Notes under the pieces: model-generated
Database searches by the model: none
What the model was told of the DNA's origin: nothing
What the model saw: the letters and a program-made list of their open reading frames with translations, nothing else
NCBI GenBank assembly: GCA_021818585.1
Contig: JAKATU010000065.1
Span: 62,001-126,000, forward strand
Direction of reading: 5' to 3'
DNA: 64,000 nucleotides
From: Acidobacteriota bacterium
GTDB taxonomy: Bacteria; Acidobacteriota; Terriglobia; Terriglobales; Acidobacteriaceae
In this document: one piece after another, positions 42,599-54,362 of the stretch
Position numbering within the stretch: the first letter of the stretch is position 1
Layout: every line of letters starts with the position of its first letter
Position numbers and translations under genes: made by a program

Positions 42599-43573
42599 TT
42601 ACGCGTACCGCTGCTGGTGCCACTCCCACGCGCTCGTCAAAATATCTTCGATCTCCGCATGTTGCGGAGCCCAGCCCAGTTCCTTCTGAATCTTCTCCGA
42701 ACTCGCTACCAGCACCGCCGGATCACCCGGCCGCCGTGGCTCCTCCACCACCGGAATCTCGCACCCCGTCACCTTCCGCGCCGTCTCAATCACCTCCCGC
42801 ACGCTGAACCCCTGCCCATTTCCCAGGTTGTAGATCAGCCTGCCGCCGCGCGCCTCTTCATCCAGCACCTGCAGGGCCAGCAGATGTGCCTGCGCCAGAT
42901 CATGCACGTGAATGTAATCCCGGATGCAAGTACCATCCGCAGTCGGGTAATCCGTCCCAAAGATCTTGATCGAAGCACGCCGGCCCAGCGCCGCATCCAG
43001 AATCAGCGGAATCAAATGCGACTCCGGCTCATGCGCCTCGCCACGGCCCGGCATCGCACCCGCCACGTTAAAGTAGCGTAGGCTCGCATACTTGAACCCA
43101 TGGCAACGGTGCAGCCACGTCAGCATATGCTCCACCAGCAGCTTCGACTCCCCATACGCATTCGTCGGCTGCAGCTTCGCGTCTTCGGCAATCGGTGTCT
43201 TCTCCGGCTCTCCATACACCGCCGCCGTCGATGAAAACACCAGCCGGTTCACCCCCGTCGCCAGCATCGCCTCCAGCAGCGTCAGCGTCGAGGACGTGTT
43301 ATTCCGAAAATAAATCTCCGGAACCTTCATGCTCTCGCCCGCCTCAATCAGCGCCGCAAAGTGCATCACTGCTTCTATATCGCCCCGTAAAACCCGCTCC
43401 ACCGTCTCACGATCCGCCAACTCCGCCTCCACAAACTCCGTGTCGGCAGGAACCATCGCCCGTTTCCCATGCTTCAGGTTGTCCAGCACCACCACTTCAT
43501 GACCCTGCGCCAGCAACAACCCTGCAACCGTACCGCCAATGTAGCCTGCCCCGCCCGTCACAAGAATCTTCAC
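42599..43573 (-). CDS. galE: UDP-glucose 4-epimerase
   Basis: A cytosolic NAD-dependent SDR enzyme interconverting UDP-glucose and UDP-galactose (Leloir pathway and glycan precursors). It has 324 residues: the NAD motif GGAGYIGG at 7-14, the catalytic Tyr140-x-x-x-Lys144 in AYGESK, FSSTAAVYGEP with the catalytic Ser/Thr, RYFNVAGA, and the late DGTCIRDYIHVHDLA typical of GalE rather than other epimerases. The start is a GTG at 43573 (MKILVTGG). It is monocistronic with its own terminator. Galactose released by the GH27 enzyme could enter through it. Confidence 0.93.
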   Translation of the reverse strand: MKILVTGGAGYIGGTVAGLLLAQGHEVVVLDNLKHGKRAMVPADTEFVEAELADRETVERVLRGDIEAVMHFAALIEAGESMKVPEIYFRNNTSSTLTLLEAMLATGVNRLVFSSTAAVYGEPEKTPIAEDAKLQPTNAYGESKLLVEHMLTWLHRCHGFKYASLRYFNVAGAMPGRGEAHEPESHLIPLILDAALGRRASIKIFGTDYPTADGTCIRDYIHVHDLAQAHLLALQVLDEEARGGRLIYNLGNGQGFSVREVIETARKVTGCEIPVVEEPRRPGDPAVLVASSEKIQKELGWAPQHAEIEDILTSAWEWHQQRYA

Positions 43574-44078
43574 CGTGCCTTACGCTCCTCGCCTGTTTTT
43601 CCTGTCCTCAAAAGCTATAAATTCATGCATTTCCCGCAATGAATCCGTTTTCATTCATTCTCACACGACAACCGGATGGAATTCCTTCCCATCCACCTTC
43701 CCACCCCGGAAAAACTTTCGCACCACACCCAGCGCCGTCTCTGTCCCAGCGCTTGTAGTATTGGTTCATCAGTGAATAGTTTGTTATCTTGATTCCCTGA
43801 CCGACGGCCACCTTCTAAAAATTTCTTAACTTTGCGATCCTGCCCTGAACTGATACATTCCCCTCAATGCTGCGCGGTAATCCAATTGCAAGCTAAGCTA
43901 TAATGGCCGTCCAACCTGTAATTTCTGCACATAGCCGTGCTGCGGTCGTCAGCAAACAGCAAACCGGTTCCATCGCTTTGGGGGAATTGGAACTCAACTT
44001 GCTCAACATTTAAGCATTGGGACGGACCTGGCACCGATCCAGCCCGTCCCCACCATCACGGGAGTGAGATCGCCCACT
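43574..44078. other. Divergent promoter region of galE and tonB-like gene
   Basis: About 500 bases without a credible gene. A consensus TATAAT sits at 43899-43904 on the plus strand, 175 nt before the tonB-like start, but its -35 partner is weak. The tract around 43760-43860 is AT-richer than average. Confidence 0.4.
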
Positions 44079-45152
44079 ATGGCAACTGAAGACCGTTCGA
44101 ACCATGACAACTTCGGACTCCTGCCGGTAGAAAAACGCAGCATCAAGTCCCTCGTGCTCAGCGCTGCCGTCAATATCGGCATCGCGGTTCTGGTCCTCAT
44201 CATCTCTAGCGCAGCCGTCCACATCGTCAAACAGAACAATCTCATTGCCAACGAAATCGTCTTCCAGCCTCCCACCCCCAAGCCTGTCGTGCAGCCCCCG
44301 CCGCGCGTCAGGGTCTACGCGCCGCCGCTTAAGTCCTACGCCAACAAAATCATCATCCCGACTCCCCGGCCAATCAAAGCTCCGCCCAGAATTCATCCCA
44401 TCAAAATGCCCACACCGGTGCTGCCCAAACTCGCTGCCGCTCCGCTCCGGGTCGCGCCGCCGCCTAAGCCCAAGGTGGGCCTCTTCAAAAGCGCTAATCC
44501 CACCCCCGTTGCCAACAACCGCTCGCACCCCACGGTGCACACTGGCGGCTTCGGCAGTCCGCTCGGCGCACATCCCAACCCCAACCAGGATCGCCACACC
44601 ACGCTCGTCGCCTTCGGCAGTCCTGACGAGGCGCCCGGTTCGGCCCACTCCGGTGCCGGTCGCGCCCGCCCCGGCTCCGTCCAAGGCATAGACTTCGGCT
44701 CCGGCGTTGCCAACGGCGTACGAGGAGGACATGATCGCGGCACCGTCGCCTCCGCTGGCTTCAACAGCGGCGTCCTCGGCGGAACGGGCCGCCGCAACAG
44801 CAACGGCAAAGTCGCCTCGACCGCCTTCGGTGGAAACATGTACGGCAACTCGAGCGGCCATAAGCCCGGTCAGCAGCAGGACAACAACACACCCATCATC
44901 GTTACCTACAAGCCGCTGCCCAACTACACCGCACAGGCCCGACAGAACCACATCCAGGGCGACGTCACCCTCCGCGTGCGCTTCACCGCCTCCGGAGAGG
45001 TGCAGGTCCTCGACGTCGTCCACGGACTCGGCTACGGCCTCGACCAGCAGGCTGAAATCGCCGCCAGGGAAATCCGATTCAAGCCCGCTACCCAGAACGG
45101 CCGTCCCATTGACGCAGTCCGTATCATTCGCATTACCTTCCAGATGACATGA
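44079..45152 (+). CDS. TonB-family energy transducer
   Basis: An inner-membrane protein that spans the periplasm and powers outer-membrane receptors. ATG 44079 gives 357 residues; an in-frame GTG at 44064 is possible. There is one membrane anchor (about 25-47, SLVLSAAVNIGIAVLVLIIS), then a long Pro/Lys-rich stalk (PPTPKPVVQPPPRVRVYAPP). A Gly/Asn/Ser-rich middle follows (GFGSPLGAHPNPNQ, FGSGVANGVRGGHD), and last a TonB_C domain (PLPNYTAQARQNHIQGDVTL, IRFKPATQNGRPIDAVRIIR). ExbB and ExbD are not next to it. It overlaps by 4 nt an open frame leading into the M48-like gene and is likely cotranscribed with it. Confidence 0.88.
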   Translation: MATEDRSNHDNFGLLPVEKRSIKSLVLSAAVNIGIAVLVLIISSAAVHIVKQNNLIANEIVFQPPTPKPVVQPPPRVRVYAPPLKSYANKIIIPTPRPIKAPPRIHPIKMPTPVLPKLAAAPLRVAPPPKPKVGLFKSANPTPVANNRSHPTVHTGGFGSPLGAHPNPNQDRHTTLVAFGSPDEAPGSAHSGAGRARPGSVQGIDFGSGVANGVRGGHDRGTVASAGFNSGVLGGTGRRNSNGKVASTAFGGNMYGNSSGHKPGQQQDNNTPIIVTYKPLPNYTAQARQNHIQGDVTLRVRFTASGEVQVLDVVHGLGYGLDQQAEIAAREIRFKPATQNGRPIDAVRIIRITFQMT

Positions 45153-45253
45153 CCGGATATCCTTATATGCTAAAGCGCCCTACACATTCCGCACCCGTAA
45201 CAATTGCATTGCATGCAAGCAAGACCTCAAACCTTTCACCCAGGAGCCTCTCC

Positions 45254-47053
45254 ATGTTTCGTAAATTTTGCGTGCTGGGTTTAGTCCTGAGCCTCGGCGT
45301 TGCCCCGGTCTGGGCCAGACGGCATAAGTATCGCGAGCAGTTACCTCCCCTCACCCCACAGCAAAAGGCTCTGGTCCGCGAGGCCATGGCGCGCGAACAG
45401 GTCACGCTCAAGGCCATCGAGAAGGACACCCCGGTCGTGCAGACCTACATCCAGAATCTGCGCCCCGATAACGTCCTCTATCAGGTTCCCGTTTCAGACA
45501 ACTACAGCATCGCCCGCGTCGACTTCGGCAAAGGCTTCTCCGCGAACGCCTACAGCGCCAAAGATACCCATCATGGGCTCTTTCGTGGATCGTTCCAGTA
45601 CCTCCGCGACCTCACCAAGGCCTTCCAGATCACCGACAGTCCCACCGGCTTCATGGACATGATGTTCGTCGATCCGCGCGGGTTCAACTTCAGAAACTAC
45701 ACCTTCTCCTTCGTGCGACAGCAGTTCCTCGGCCAGATTCGCACCAGCGTCTTTGACGTCCGGCCCACCCGCCACGCCGGTCCCGGTCGCTTCTTCGGGC
45801 GCATCTGGGTCGACAACGACTCCGGCGACATCGTCCGCTTTAACGGCACCTACACCAACAACCCCAACAACCCCGTCAATCACTACTACCACTTTGACAG
45901 TTGGCGCAAAAACATCCAGCCCGGGCTCTGGCTCCCTTATTCCATCTACGTGGAAGAAACCCACCAGACCTCATCGAAAAAGTCTCTCGCCCTCCGCGGC
46001 CAGACCTTCTACTGGGGCTACTCCCTCAAGATTCCTCAGCGCGTCTCCGAGAATGAGTCCGTCGACATCCAGAACGCCCAGGACGAAAGCCAGAATGCTC
46101 CCGACCTCAGCCCACTGCAGGCCGAGCGCAAATGGATCAACGAGGCGCAGGACAACGTTCTAGACCGTCTCCAGCAGGCCGGCCTGCTCGCCGCGCCCAG
46201 TCCGTTTGACAAGGTGCTTGAGACCGTCACCAACAACATCATTATTGGGAACAACCTCAACCTGCCCGGCAATATTCACTGCCGCGTGATGCTCACCGAG
46301 CCGCTCGAATCGCTCGCCGTAGGCAACACCATCCTCCTCAGCAAAGGACTCATCGACGTTCTTCCCAATGAAGAGGATCTCGCCGCCGTCATCAGCTTCC
46401 AGCTGGCTCAAATCCTCCTCGGTCACCACATCGATACGCGCTACGCCTTCAGCGATCGCCTGCTATTCCCCGACGAAGCGGCCTTCCAGCGCATCGACAT
46501 GAATCACTCCAATGCCGATAACGCTTCGGCCGCAAAGGAAGCCGTCAAGCTCTTTGACCACTCTGTCTACGCCAGCAAATCCGGCCAGGTGGGTCTGTTC
46601 TTCGAGCAGCTCGTCGCTCGTGAAGGCGCTCTCAAAAACCTGCTCACCCCGCGCCTCGGCGATTCCCTCCTTCAGCCAGACGGTCAGCCCTGGCTCGCCG
46701 CCTTCATGCAGGGTGCACCCAAGCTCAATATGAACGACCTCAACCAGATCGCGGCCCTGCCGCTCGACAGCCACCTCAAGATCGATCCCTGGACCGATCA
46801 GGTGAAGGTTCTCAAATACCGTCCCGCGCCGCTGCTCAGCGCCGCGGACAAGATGCCGTTTGAGATCACTCCCGTCTACTACCGCCTCACGAACTATCAG
46901 CCACCCGCCCAGACTGCAGCGCCGAGTGCTACGCCAGACGGCGCTGCCAATCCCGCGCCTCAGCCTCCGCAGGTCCTCAAGCCTAATCCTGGTACGCCCT
47001 CCGGCAACGGCGGGAACGGGAACGGCGGAACAGGCAACAACTCACAGAAGTAA
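45254..47053 (+). CDS. Secreted M48-peptidase-like protein with destroyed HExxH motif
   Basis: ATG 45254 is fixed by CAGGAG at 7 nt and a signal peptide (CVLGLVLSLGVAPVWA), giving 599 residues. Residues about 75-260 form a beta-rich N-terminal domain of unknown type (FRNYTFSFVRQQFLGQIRTS, FFGRIWVDNDSGDIVRFNGT). From about 340 it follows an M48 Ste24/HtpX-like pattern (VGNTILLSKGLIDVLPNEED, LAAVI...LLGHH). The place where active enzymes have HE[LI]xH reads SFQLAQ (382-386 FQLAQ), so both zinc His and the catalytic Glu are replaced. The protein ends in a Pro/Gly/Asn-rich low-complexity tail. A non-catalytic role is expected. It follows the TonB-like gene by 101 nt. Confidence 0.8.
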   Translation: MFRKFCVLGLVLSLGVAPVWARRHKYREQLPPLTPQQKALVREAMAREQVTLKAIEKDTPVVQTYIQNLRPDNVLYQVPVSDNYSIARVDFGKGFSANAYSAKDTHHGLFRGSFQYLRDLTKAFQITDSPTGFMDMMFVDPRGFNFRNYTFSFVRQQFLGQIRTSVFDVRPTRHAGPGRFFGRIWVDNDSGDIVRFNGTYTNNPNNPVNHYYHFDSWRKNIQPGLWLPYSIYVEETHQTSSKKSLALRGQTFYWGYSLKIPQRVSENESVDIQNAQDESQNAPDLSPLQAERKWINEAQDNVLDRLQQAGLLAAPSPFDKVLETVTNNIIIGNNLNLPGNIHCRVMLTEPLESLAVGNTILLSKGLIDVLPNEEDLAAVISFQLAQILLGHHIDTRYAFSDRLLFPDEAAFQRIDMNHSNADNASAAKEAVKLFDHSVYASKSGQVGLFFEQLVAREGALKNLLTPRLGDSLLQPDGQPWLAAFMQGAPKLNMNDLNQIAALPLDSHLKIDPWTDQVKVLKYRPAPLLSAADKMPFEITPVYYRLTNYQPPAQTAAPSATPDGAANPAPQPPQVLKPNPGTPSGNGGNGNGGTGNNSQK

Positions 47054-47072
47054 ATCCATACCCTTAACCAGT

Positions 47073-47105
47073 AAAAATCGGGGCCGATCTTCGGCCCCGA
47101 TTTTT
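47073..47105. terminator. Strong terminator
   Basis: AAAAATCGGGGCCGA and TCGGCCCCGATTTTT pair over 15 bp around a 3-nt loop, with T5 at the end. It terminates the TonB/M48-like unit. Confidence 0.88.
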
Positions 47106-47347
47106 GCTTCCCCAACACAAACAGCAAGACCGCGAAACCTTCCCGCGCCAGACCAAAAACATAGTTCCGTTCAATCCTCTTCCGCCGCTTTGGCGATCAA
47201 ACTGCTCTGACTTACCCCGAACGGCAAATTTTCATCGGACTGCCGCCGCTCACCACCCCAACTTGCGCCAGAAGAGCCTCAAAGTTGAGACTCTTCTCAT
47301 CGCACAAGGGGACACGCAGTCCGATCCCAGCTTCTGGAGAACGTGGG

Positions 47348-47917
47348 ATGATTAGAAATTTCTTAGTTCTGGCCGGCGCGCTGCTGCTCTCGCCGCTCGT
47401 CTTCGCGCAGGTCGCGCCCTCCGCCACAGGAGGGAACGGCTCCATCACCATCGGCGGACAATTCTCCGCCTTCCAGCCCGACTCCATCCCCGGGTACACC
47501 GGCGGTCACGTCCTCGGCCCCTGCTTCTTTTTTGACGTCAACCTCGAACCACGCTGGGGAGCCGAAGGCGAAGCCCGTTGGATGCGCTGGCACGGCTCCG
47601 GCGGCCAGACGCAGTCCGACTACCTCATCGGACCACGCTATCGCGCCCTCCGCTGGCATCACCTGTCTCTCTGGGGCAAATTCATGCTCGGCGCCGGAGT
47701 CGAAAACTTTCCCAACCACATCGGCACCGGCAGCTACTTCGCCATGGCGCCCGCCGCAGACATCGATTACCCCATCAGCCCATGCCTCGACCTGCGCGCC
47801 GGCTACGAATATCAGTTCTGGCCAGCCGCCCCCAACATACCTGGCTACCCCAACAACGGCATGCACCCCTCCGGCTTCACCATCGGCATCGGCTACCGCA
47901 TCATACGCCGGAAATAA
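47348..47917 (+). CDS. Outer-membrane beta-barrel protein (OmpA/OmpW-type)
   Basis: ATG 47348 gives 189 residues with a signal peptide (MIRNFLVLAGALLLSPLVFA); the frame is open to 47285 without a credible start. The rest alternates strands as in an 8-stranded barrel (ITIGGQFSAF, GPCFFFDVNLEPRWGAEGEA, SDYLIGPRYRAL, HLSLWGKFMLGAGVENF, LDLRAGYEYQFW) and ends GFTIGIGYRIIRRK. Role unknown, perhaps structural or small porin. Its 3' end converges with a second barrel gene across a shared terminator. Confidence 0.75.
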   Translation: MIRNFLVLAGALLLSPLVFAQVAPSATGGNGSITIGGQFSAFQPDSIPGYTGGHVLGPCFFFDVNLEPRWGAEGEARWMRWHGSGGQTQSDYLIGPRYRALRWHHLSLWGKFMLGAGVENFPNHIGTGSYFAMAPAADIDYPISPCLDLRAGYEYQFWPAAPNIPGYPNNGMHPSGFTIGIGYRIIRRK

Positions 47918-47943
47918 CCACTCCCCCGCTAACCGCAAAACAA

Positions 47944-47969
47944 AAGCCCCGGATTTTCATCCGGGGCTT
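47944..47969. terminator. Shared terminator between two barrel genes
   Basis: AAGCCCCGGAT and ATCCGGGGCTT pair over 11 bp around TTTC, between convergent genes. A run of four A on the left gives a U tract for the minus strand. Confidence 0.8.
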
Positions 47970-47988
47970 CTTTCATCCAGCTCTTCGC

Positions 47989-48594
47989 TTAGAAGTGGTA
48001 CGCAAAACCCACCACCGGCTCGCTCACGTTGTAATACCGCCGGGTGTTGAAATTGGTGTATCCAAAATTCGGCGTCTTCATCACAACGCCGCGATACTCC
48101 ATCCGGAAGTCCCAGCTCGGGCTCAGCTCATACGCAAAACCCACCCCCCACAATCCGCCCGGCAGCGTCTTCTGCTTCAGGTTCGAGACGGAAATCGTCG
48201 TGTACGTGTCGTCCAGGGGCGTAAATATCCAGCCGCCCGCGCCGACTTCAATGAAGGGGTTAAAGTTCCGGAAGTTGAACATCCTTACGTAAGCGAATGA
48301 AATCTCCTGCACGCGCGTATGCACCATGTAGTTGAAGCTGCCGCTCGAGAAATGATCTTTATCCTGGTTGTATCCGTAGTTCACCTCCAGCTGGCTCAGC
48401 GGAGTCACGTCATAACGGTAACTCAGCAGTCCGCCGTAACCAGGGGTGGCATGCAGGTACACATTGCCCGATCCAGCCACGAACGGTGGGCTCAGCACCG
48501 ACGCACTCCCGCTCACTTCCATGCGGCTCTCTTGCCCAAACGCTGCCACTGCCAGGCACGGCAGCAGAAGTAACAACAAAAAACGCTTCATCAT
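47989..48594 (-). CDS. Outer-membrane beta-barrel protein
   Basis: The 201 residues have a signal (MMKRFLLLLLLPCLAVAAFG) and an outer-membrane-barrel pattern: MEVSGSASVLSPP, YGGLLSYRYDVTPLSQLEVN, SFAYVRMFNF, NPFIEVGAGGWIF, LWGVGFAYELSPSWDFRMEY, and a final strand SEPVVGFAYHF with the C-terminal Phe recognised by the Bam machinery. Function unknown. It lies convergent with another barrel gene; they are not clear duplicates. Confidence 0.75.
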   Translation of the reverse strand: MMKRFLLLLLLPCLAVAAFGQESRMEVSGSASVLSPPFVAGSGNVYLHATPGYGGLLSYRYDVTPLSQLEVNYGYNQDKDHFSSGSFNYMVHTRVQEISFAYVRMFNFRNFNPFIEVGAGGWIFTPLDDTYTTISVSNLKQKTLPGGLWGVGFAYELSPSWDFRMEYRGVVMKTPNFGYTNFNTRRYYNVSEPVVGFAYHF

Positions 48595-48761
48595 TCGTTC
48601 AAAAACCTCTCGCCTGCATTAAGCACCGCAGGCTGCAAGCCTTCCGGGCTGTATTAGGAGTCGTGAGCCGTCCTGGAAATTTGCTCACCCGCCAATTGTA
48701 CCTGTCCAAAGGGGGTCTGTTGTACAGAAAGCAACCCGGAATCCACCTCAACCCCTTCCCA

Positions 48762-49439
48762 TCAAGCCCGCTGCCGCCTCTGGATGTACCCAGCGCCCTG
48801 CAGCGCCACCGTCACAGCCACCCCCACCGCGGCCGTCGTCACAAACCACAGCTTCTGGTGCTCAATCGTCATAAAACCCGCCGTATGTACCGCAACCAGT
48901 GCAAATACCGCGTAATTCCAACGCTGCAGCTTCTTCCACCCCGGCGTCCCCAGCCGCCGAAGCATCACGTCATTCGATGTGGCAAACAGCACAAGCAGCA
49001 CCAGCGCGCCCAGCGCGCCGGCATAATTCGTAATTCCAAAAAGATCGTGACGCACCGGCAGCCATTGCAGAGGATGATGCTGACCCGACGGATAAACGTA
49101 ATAAAGCCACGGCCGGCCCCGAAAATGCACCATCTGCCCCACCGCCACATGCGCCAGGCCCACAACACCCGCCCATATCCCCACATCCCGCCGCAGATCC
49201 TGTGAAACCGGATTTTTTCGCCGCAGCAGCAGGTTCAGCGGCCCGATCGACAGCGTAGCCAGCAGCAGAAACAACGCCGGATAAGCCGTCGAAAAGCTTC
49301 CCCGCATAATCGGGTCCGGATAAGGCCGCGTGAAGTAAAGCGCCGCCACTGTAATCCCGCTCGCCACGCCCAACGGCACATGATGCCGCCAGACCCTCCG
49401 CCAAAGCCGTTCCCGCTTGGCCTGGACACCTGCCGTCAT
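48762..49439 (-). CDS. Ferric-reductase-like (YedZ/MsrQ-type) heme membrane protein
   Basis: The 225-residue inner-membrane protein has about six helices. It reads HHVPLGVASGITVAALYFTR, ALFLLLATLSIGPLNLLLRR, VGIWAGVVGLAHVAVGQMVH, then NYAGALGALVLLVLFATSND, the block LQRWNYAVFALVAVHTAGFM and a last helix. The His residues in LAHVAVG and AVHTAGF are likely heme ligands, and the RxLG.PGWKKLQR-type loop is typical of MsrQ/YedZ. These pass electrons from the quinone pool to a periplasmic partner (MsrP). No msrP is adjacent. I start at ATG 49439; a longer frame overlaps the LysR gene. No strong ribosome-binding site. Confidence 0.75.
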   Translation of the reverse strand: MTAGVQAKRERLWRRVWRHHVPLGVASGITVAALYFTRPYPDPIMRGSFSTAYPALFLLLATLSIGPLNLLLRRKNPVSQDLRRDVGIWAGVVGLAHVAVGQMVHFRGRPWLYYVYPSGQHHPLQWLPVRHDLFGITNYAGALGALVLLVLFATSNDVMLRRLGTPGWKKLQRWNYAVFALVAVHTAGFMTIEHQKLWFVTTAAVGVAVTVALQGAGYIQRRQRA

Positions 49440-49510
49440 CGCATCGGTTGAACCACTCACATACGGTAGCCTACGAAATAAGCCCCTGCCCGTGCAACGG
49501 ATTACATCTC

Positions 49511-50428
49511 TCACTCCTCGGGCCGATACAAAAACGCCCCACCCCGTTCCGCGGCTACCGATTCCACCACCCGCAAAAACGCCGCCCCCGCATGCGACAA
49601 CCTTGCACCCCGCCGCCGCACCAGCCAAAGCGTCCGCTCAATCCGCACCTCCGGAATCTCCACCTTCACCAGATCTCCGCGCCCAATCTCCTCTTCCACC
49701 GTCAGTTCCGGAACCAGCGCCACCCCATGCCCCATCCCCACATAGCGCTTCACCGCCTCCAGGCTCGGCAGCTCCACTCCCAGGTTCAGCGGCGTCTCAT
49801 GCCGCGCAAACGTCTCAATAATCCGGCTCCGCAAAGGCGACGCCACATTATGCGCCACAAAGTTCTGCGCACCCAGCTCCCGTATCGGAACCCGCTTCTG
49901 CCGCGCCAGCGGATGATCCGGGCTCATCACAAACGCCACCGCATCCGAATACACCGCAATCGAATGAAACTGCCCCGCATCCGGCTGATACGTCACCGTT
50001 CCCATCTCCACGCTCCGCTCCAGCAAATGCTCCGGAATCCGGCTCGCCAGCGCCCGCTGTACCGTCACCCCAATCTGCGGACACACCTTCCGGAACTCAT
50101 GCAGCACCGGCAGCAAATAGAGGCACGTGTACTCATTCGCCGCCATCACCAGCCGGCCCCGCTCCAGCGACCGCAGCTCCTCAATCGCAATCTCCGCCTC
50201 ACTCCGCAGCCGCAGCAGCCGCTCCGCATAGCTCCGCAGCAGTTCTCCCGCGCTCGTCAGTGTCCCATCCCGGCTCGTCCGCTCAAACAGTAGCTCGCCC
50301 AGCTCCTCTTCCAGCTTTCGAATCGTCTGGCTCACCGCAGGCTGCGTCCGTCGCAGCTTCACCGCCGCGCGAGAAAATCCCCGCTCCTCCACCACCGCAA
50401 GAAATGTCTCCAGTTGCCACATGTCCAT
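49511..50428 (-). CDS. LysR-family transcriptional regulator divergent from leuA
   Basis: The 305-residue regulator has an N-terminal winged helix (WQLETFLAVVEERGFSRAAV, RRTQPAVSQTIRKLEEELGE) and a two-lobed effector domain from about residue 90 (LVMAANEYTCLYLLPVLHEF). ATG 50428 is chosen: GAGG stands 7 nt before it; a TTG at 50434 and an ATG at 50422 also lie in frame. The gene diverges from leuA with 136 nt between starts and an inverted repeat in the gap, the classic layout of a LysR protein controlling its neighbour. It therefore is the best candidate regulator of the leu/ilv cluster, perhaps responding to a pathway intermediate; that is inference. Confidence 0.88.
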   Translation of the reverse strand: MDMWQLETFLAVVEERGFSRAAVKLRRTQPAVSQTIRKLEEELGELLFERTSRDGTLTSAGELLRSYAERLLRLRSEAEIAIEELRSLERGRLVMAANEYTCLYLLPVLHEFRKVCPQIGVTVQRALASRIPEHLLERSVEMGTVTYQPDAGQFHSIAVYSDAVAFVMSPDHPLARQKRVPIRELGAQNFVAHNVASPLRSRIIETFARHETPLNLGVELPSLEAVKRYVGMGHGVALVPELTVEEEIGRGDLVKVEIPEVRIERTLWLVRRRGARLSHAGAAFLRVVESVAAERGGAFLYRPEE

Positions 50429-50478
50429 AATCAAACCTCGATAAACTACCCCATCACTGCCATATCATAACTAAAATA

Positions 50479-50500
50479 GATAATTTTAATAAGAATTATC
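50479..50500. promoter_or_regulatory. LysR-type operator between lysR and leuA
   Basis: GATAATT (50479-50485) and AATTATC (50494-50500) form a perfect 7-bp inverted repeat with an 8-nt spacer in an AT-rich island, about 65 nt before the leuA ATG. Size and position fit a LysR recognition site activating leuA. A CATTAT -10-like hexamer follows at 50507-50512. Confidence 0.55.
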
Positions 50501-50564
50501 AATTTGCATTATGGTTGCCGCTCCCGCAACATAAATGCAGTGCACTTTGCACCCAGGTATTTCT

Positions 50565-51749
<1,185 letters not shown>

Positions 51750-51793
51750 TTCCATCCGTTACATTTCTCCAACCCCTTTAAGAGAGGCAGTTC

Positions 51794-52900
51794 ATGAAGT
51801 TGCAGATTCTGGTCGTCGCTGGCGATGGCATCGGGCCTGAAGTTACCGGCGAAGCCGTCAAAGTCCTTCAAACCGTCGCCGAACTCGGCGGTCACGACTT
51901 CACCTTCCGCGAAGCCCCCATCGGCGGCGTCGCCATCAAGGCCCACGGCACTCCGCTGCCCACCGCCACCCTCGACCTCGCGCTCGAAAGCGATGCCGTG
52001 CTCCTCGGCGCCGTCGGCGGCAATGAGTTCAACTCCCTCACGCCCGACCGCCGCCCCGAAGCCGGCCTGCTCCAGCTCCGCCAGGCCCTCGGCGGCTTCG
52101 CCAACCTCCGCCCAGCCTTCGCCTTCTCGGCCCTCACGCAAAACTCACCGCTCCGGCCTGAAGTCATCGACGGCGCAGACATCCTCTTCGTCCGCGAACT
52201 CCTCGGCGGCCTCTACTTCGGCGAACCCCGCGCATGGGACCGCGAAGCCAACTCCGCATGGAACACCATGCGCTACACCAGCGATGAAGTCACCCGCGTA
52301 GCGCGCATTGCCTTCCAGCTCGCCGCCTCGCGCCGCAAAAAGCTCACCTCCGTCGACAAAGCCAACGTCCTCGAAGTCTCCCAGCTCTGGCGCGCCACCG
52401 TCACTGAGGTCGCAAAGGAATTCCCCGAAGTCACCCTCGAACACCAGTACGTTGACGCCTGCGCCATGCACCTCATGAACACCCCGCGCAACTTCGACGT
52501 CGTCCTCACCGAGAACCTCTTCGGCGACATCCTCTCCGACGAATCCGCCGTCATCACCGGCTCGCTCGGCATGCTGCCCTCCGCCACCATCGGCGGCAAA
52601 ATCAACCTCTATGAGCCGGTCCACGGCTCCGCGCCGGACATCGCAGGCAAGTCGCTCGCCAACCCGCTCGGCGCTATCCTCACCGCCGCCATGCTCCTGC
52701 GCCACTCCGCAAACCTCGAACAGGACGCGCAAGCGGTCGAAGCTGCGGTCAAAACCGTCCTAACCGAGGGCTACCGCACGCCCGACCTCGCACGCGGCCA
52801 GTCCGGCCCCAACGTCCTCAACACCCAGACCATGGGCCGGCACGTCCTTCGCACCCTCACCGAGAGCATCGACCGCAACCAGGCGCTCCACGCGGTCTAA
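51794..52900 (+). CDS. leuB: 3-isopropylmalate dehydrogenase
   Basis: LeuB oxidises and decarboxylates 3-isopropylmalate with NAD. The 368 residues carry the isopropylmalate/isocitrate dehydrogenase motifs: [11 protein letters not shown] at the start, [53 protein letters not shown], the metal-binding run [20 protein letters not shown], and [13 protein letters not shown]. Complete and standard length. GAGAGG precedes the ATG. It lies 44 nt after leuA and 28 nt before leuC. Confidence 0.97.
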   Translation: MKLQILVVAGDGIGPEVTGEAVKVLQTVAELGGHDFTFREAPIGGVAIKAHGTPLPTATLDLALESDAVLLGAVGGNEFNSLTPDRRPEAGLLQLRQALGGFANLRPAFAFSALTQNSPLRPEVIDGADILFVRELLGGLYFGEPRAWDREANSAWNTMRYTSDEVTRVARIAFQLAASRRKKLTSVDKANVLEVSQLWRATVTEVAKEFPEVTLEHQYVDACAMHLMNTPRNFDVVLTENLFGDILSDESAVITGSLGMLPSATIGGKINLYEPVHGSAPDIAGKSLANPLGAILTAAMLLRHSANLEQDAQAVEAAVKTVLTEGYRTPDLARGQSGPNVLNTQTMGRHVLRTLTESIDRNQALHAV

Positions 52901-52928
52901 ACCAATTCCGATTAAAGAAGTGAGTCTC

Positions 52929-54361
<1,433 letters not shown>

Positions 54362-54362
<1 letters not shown>

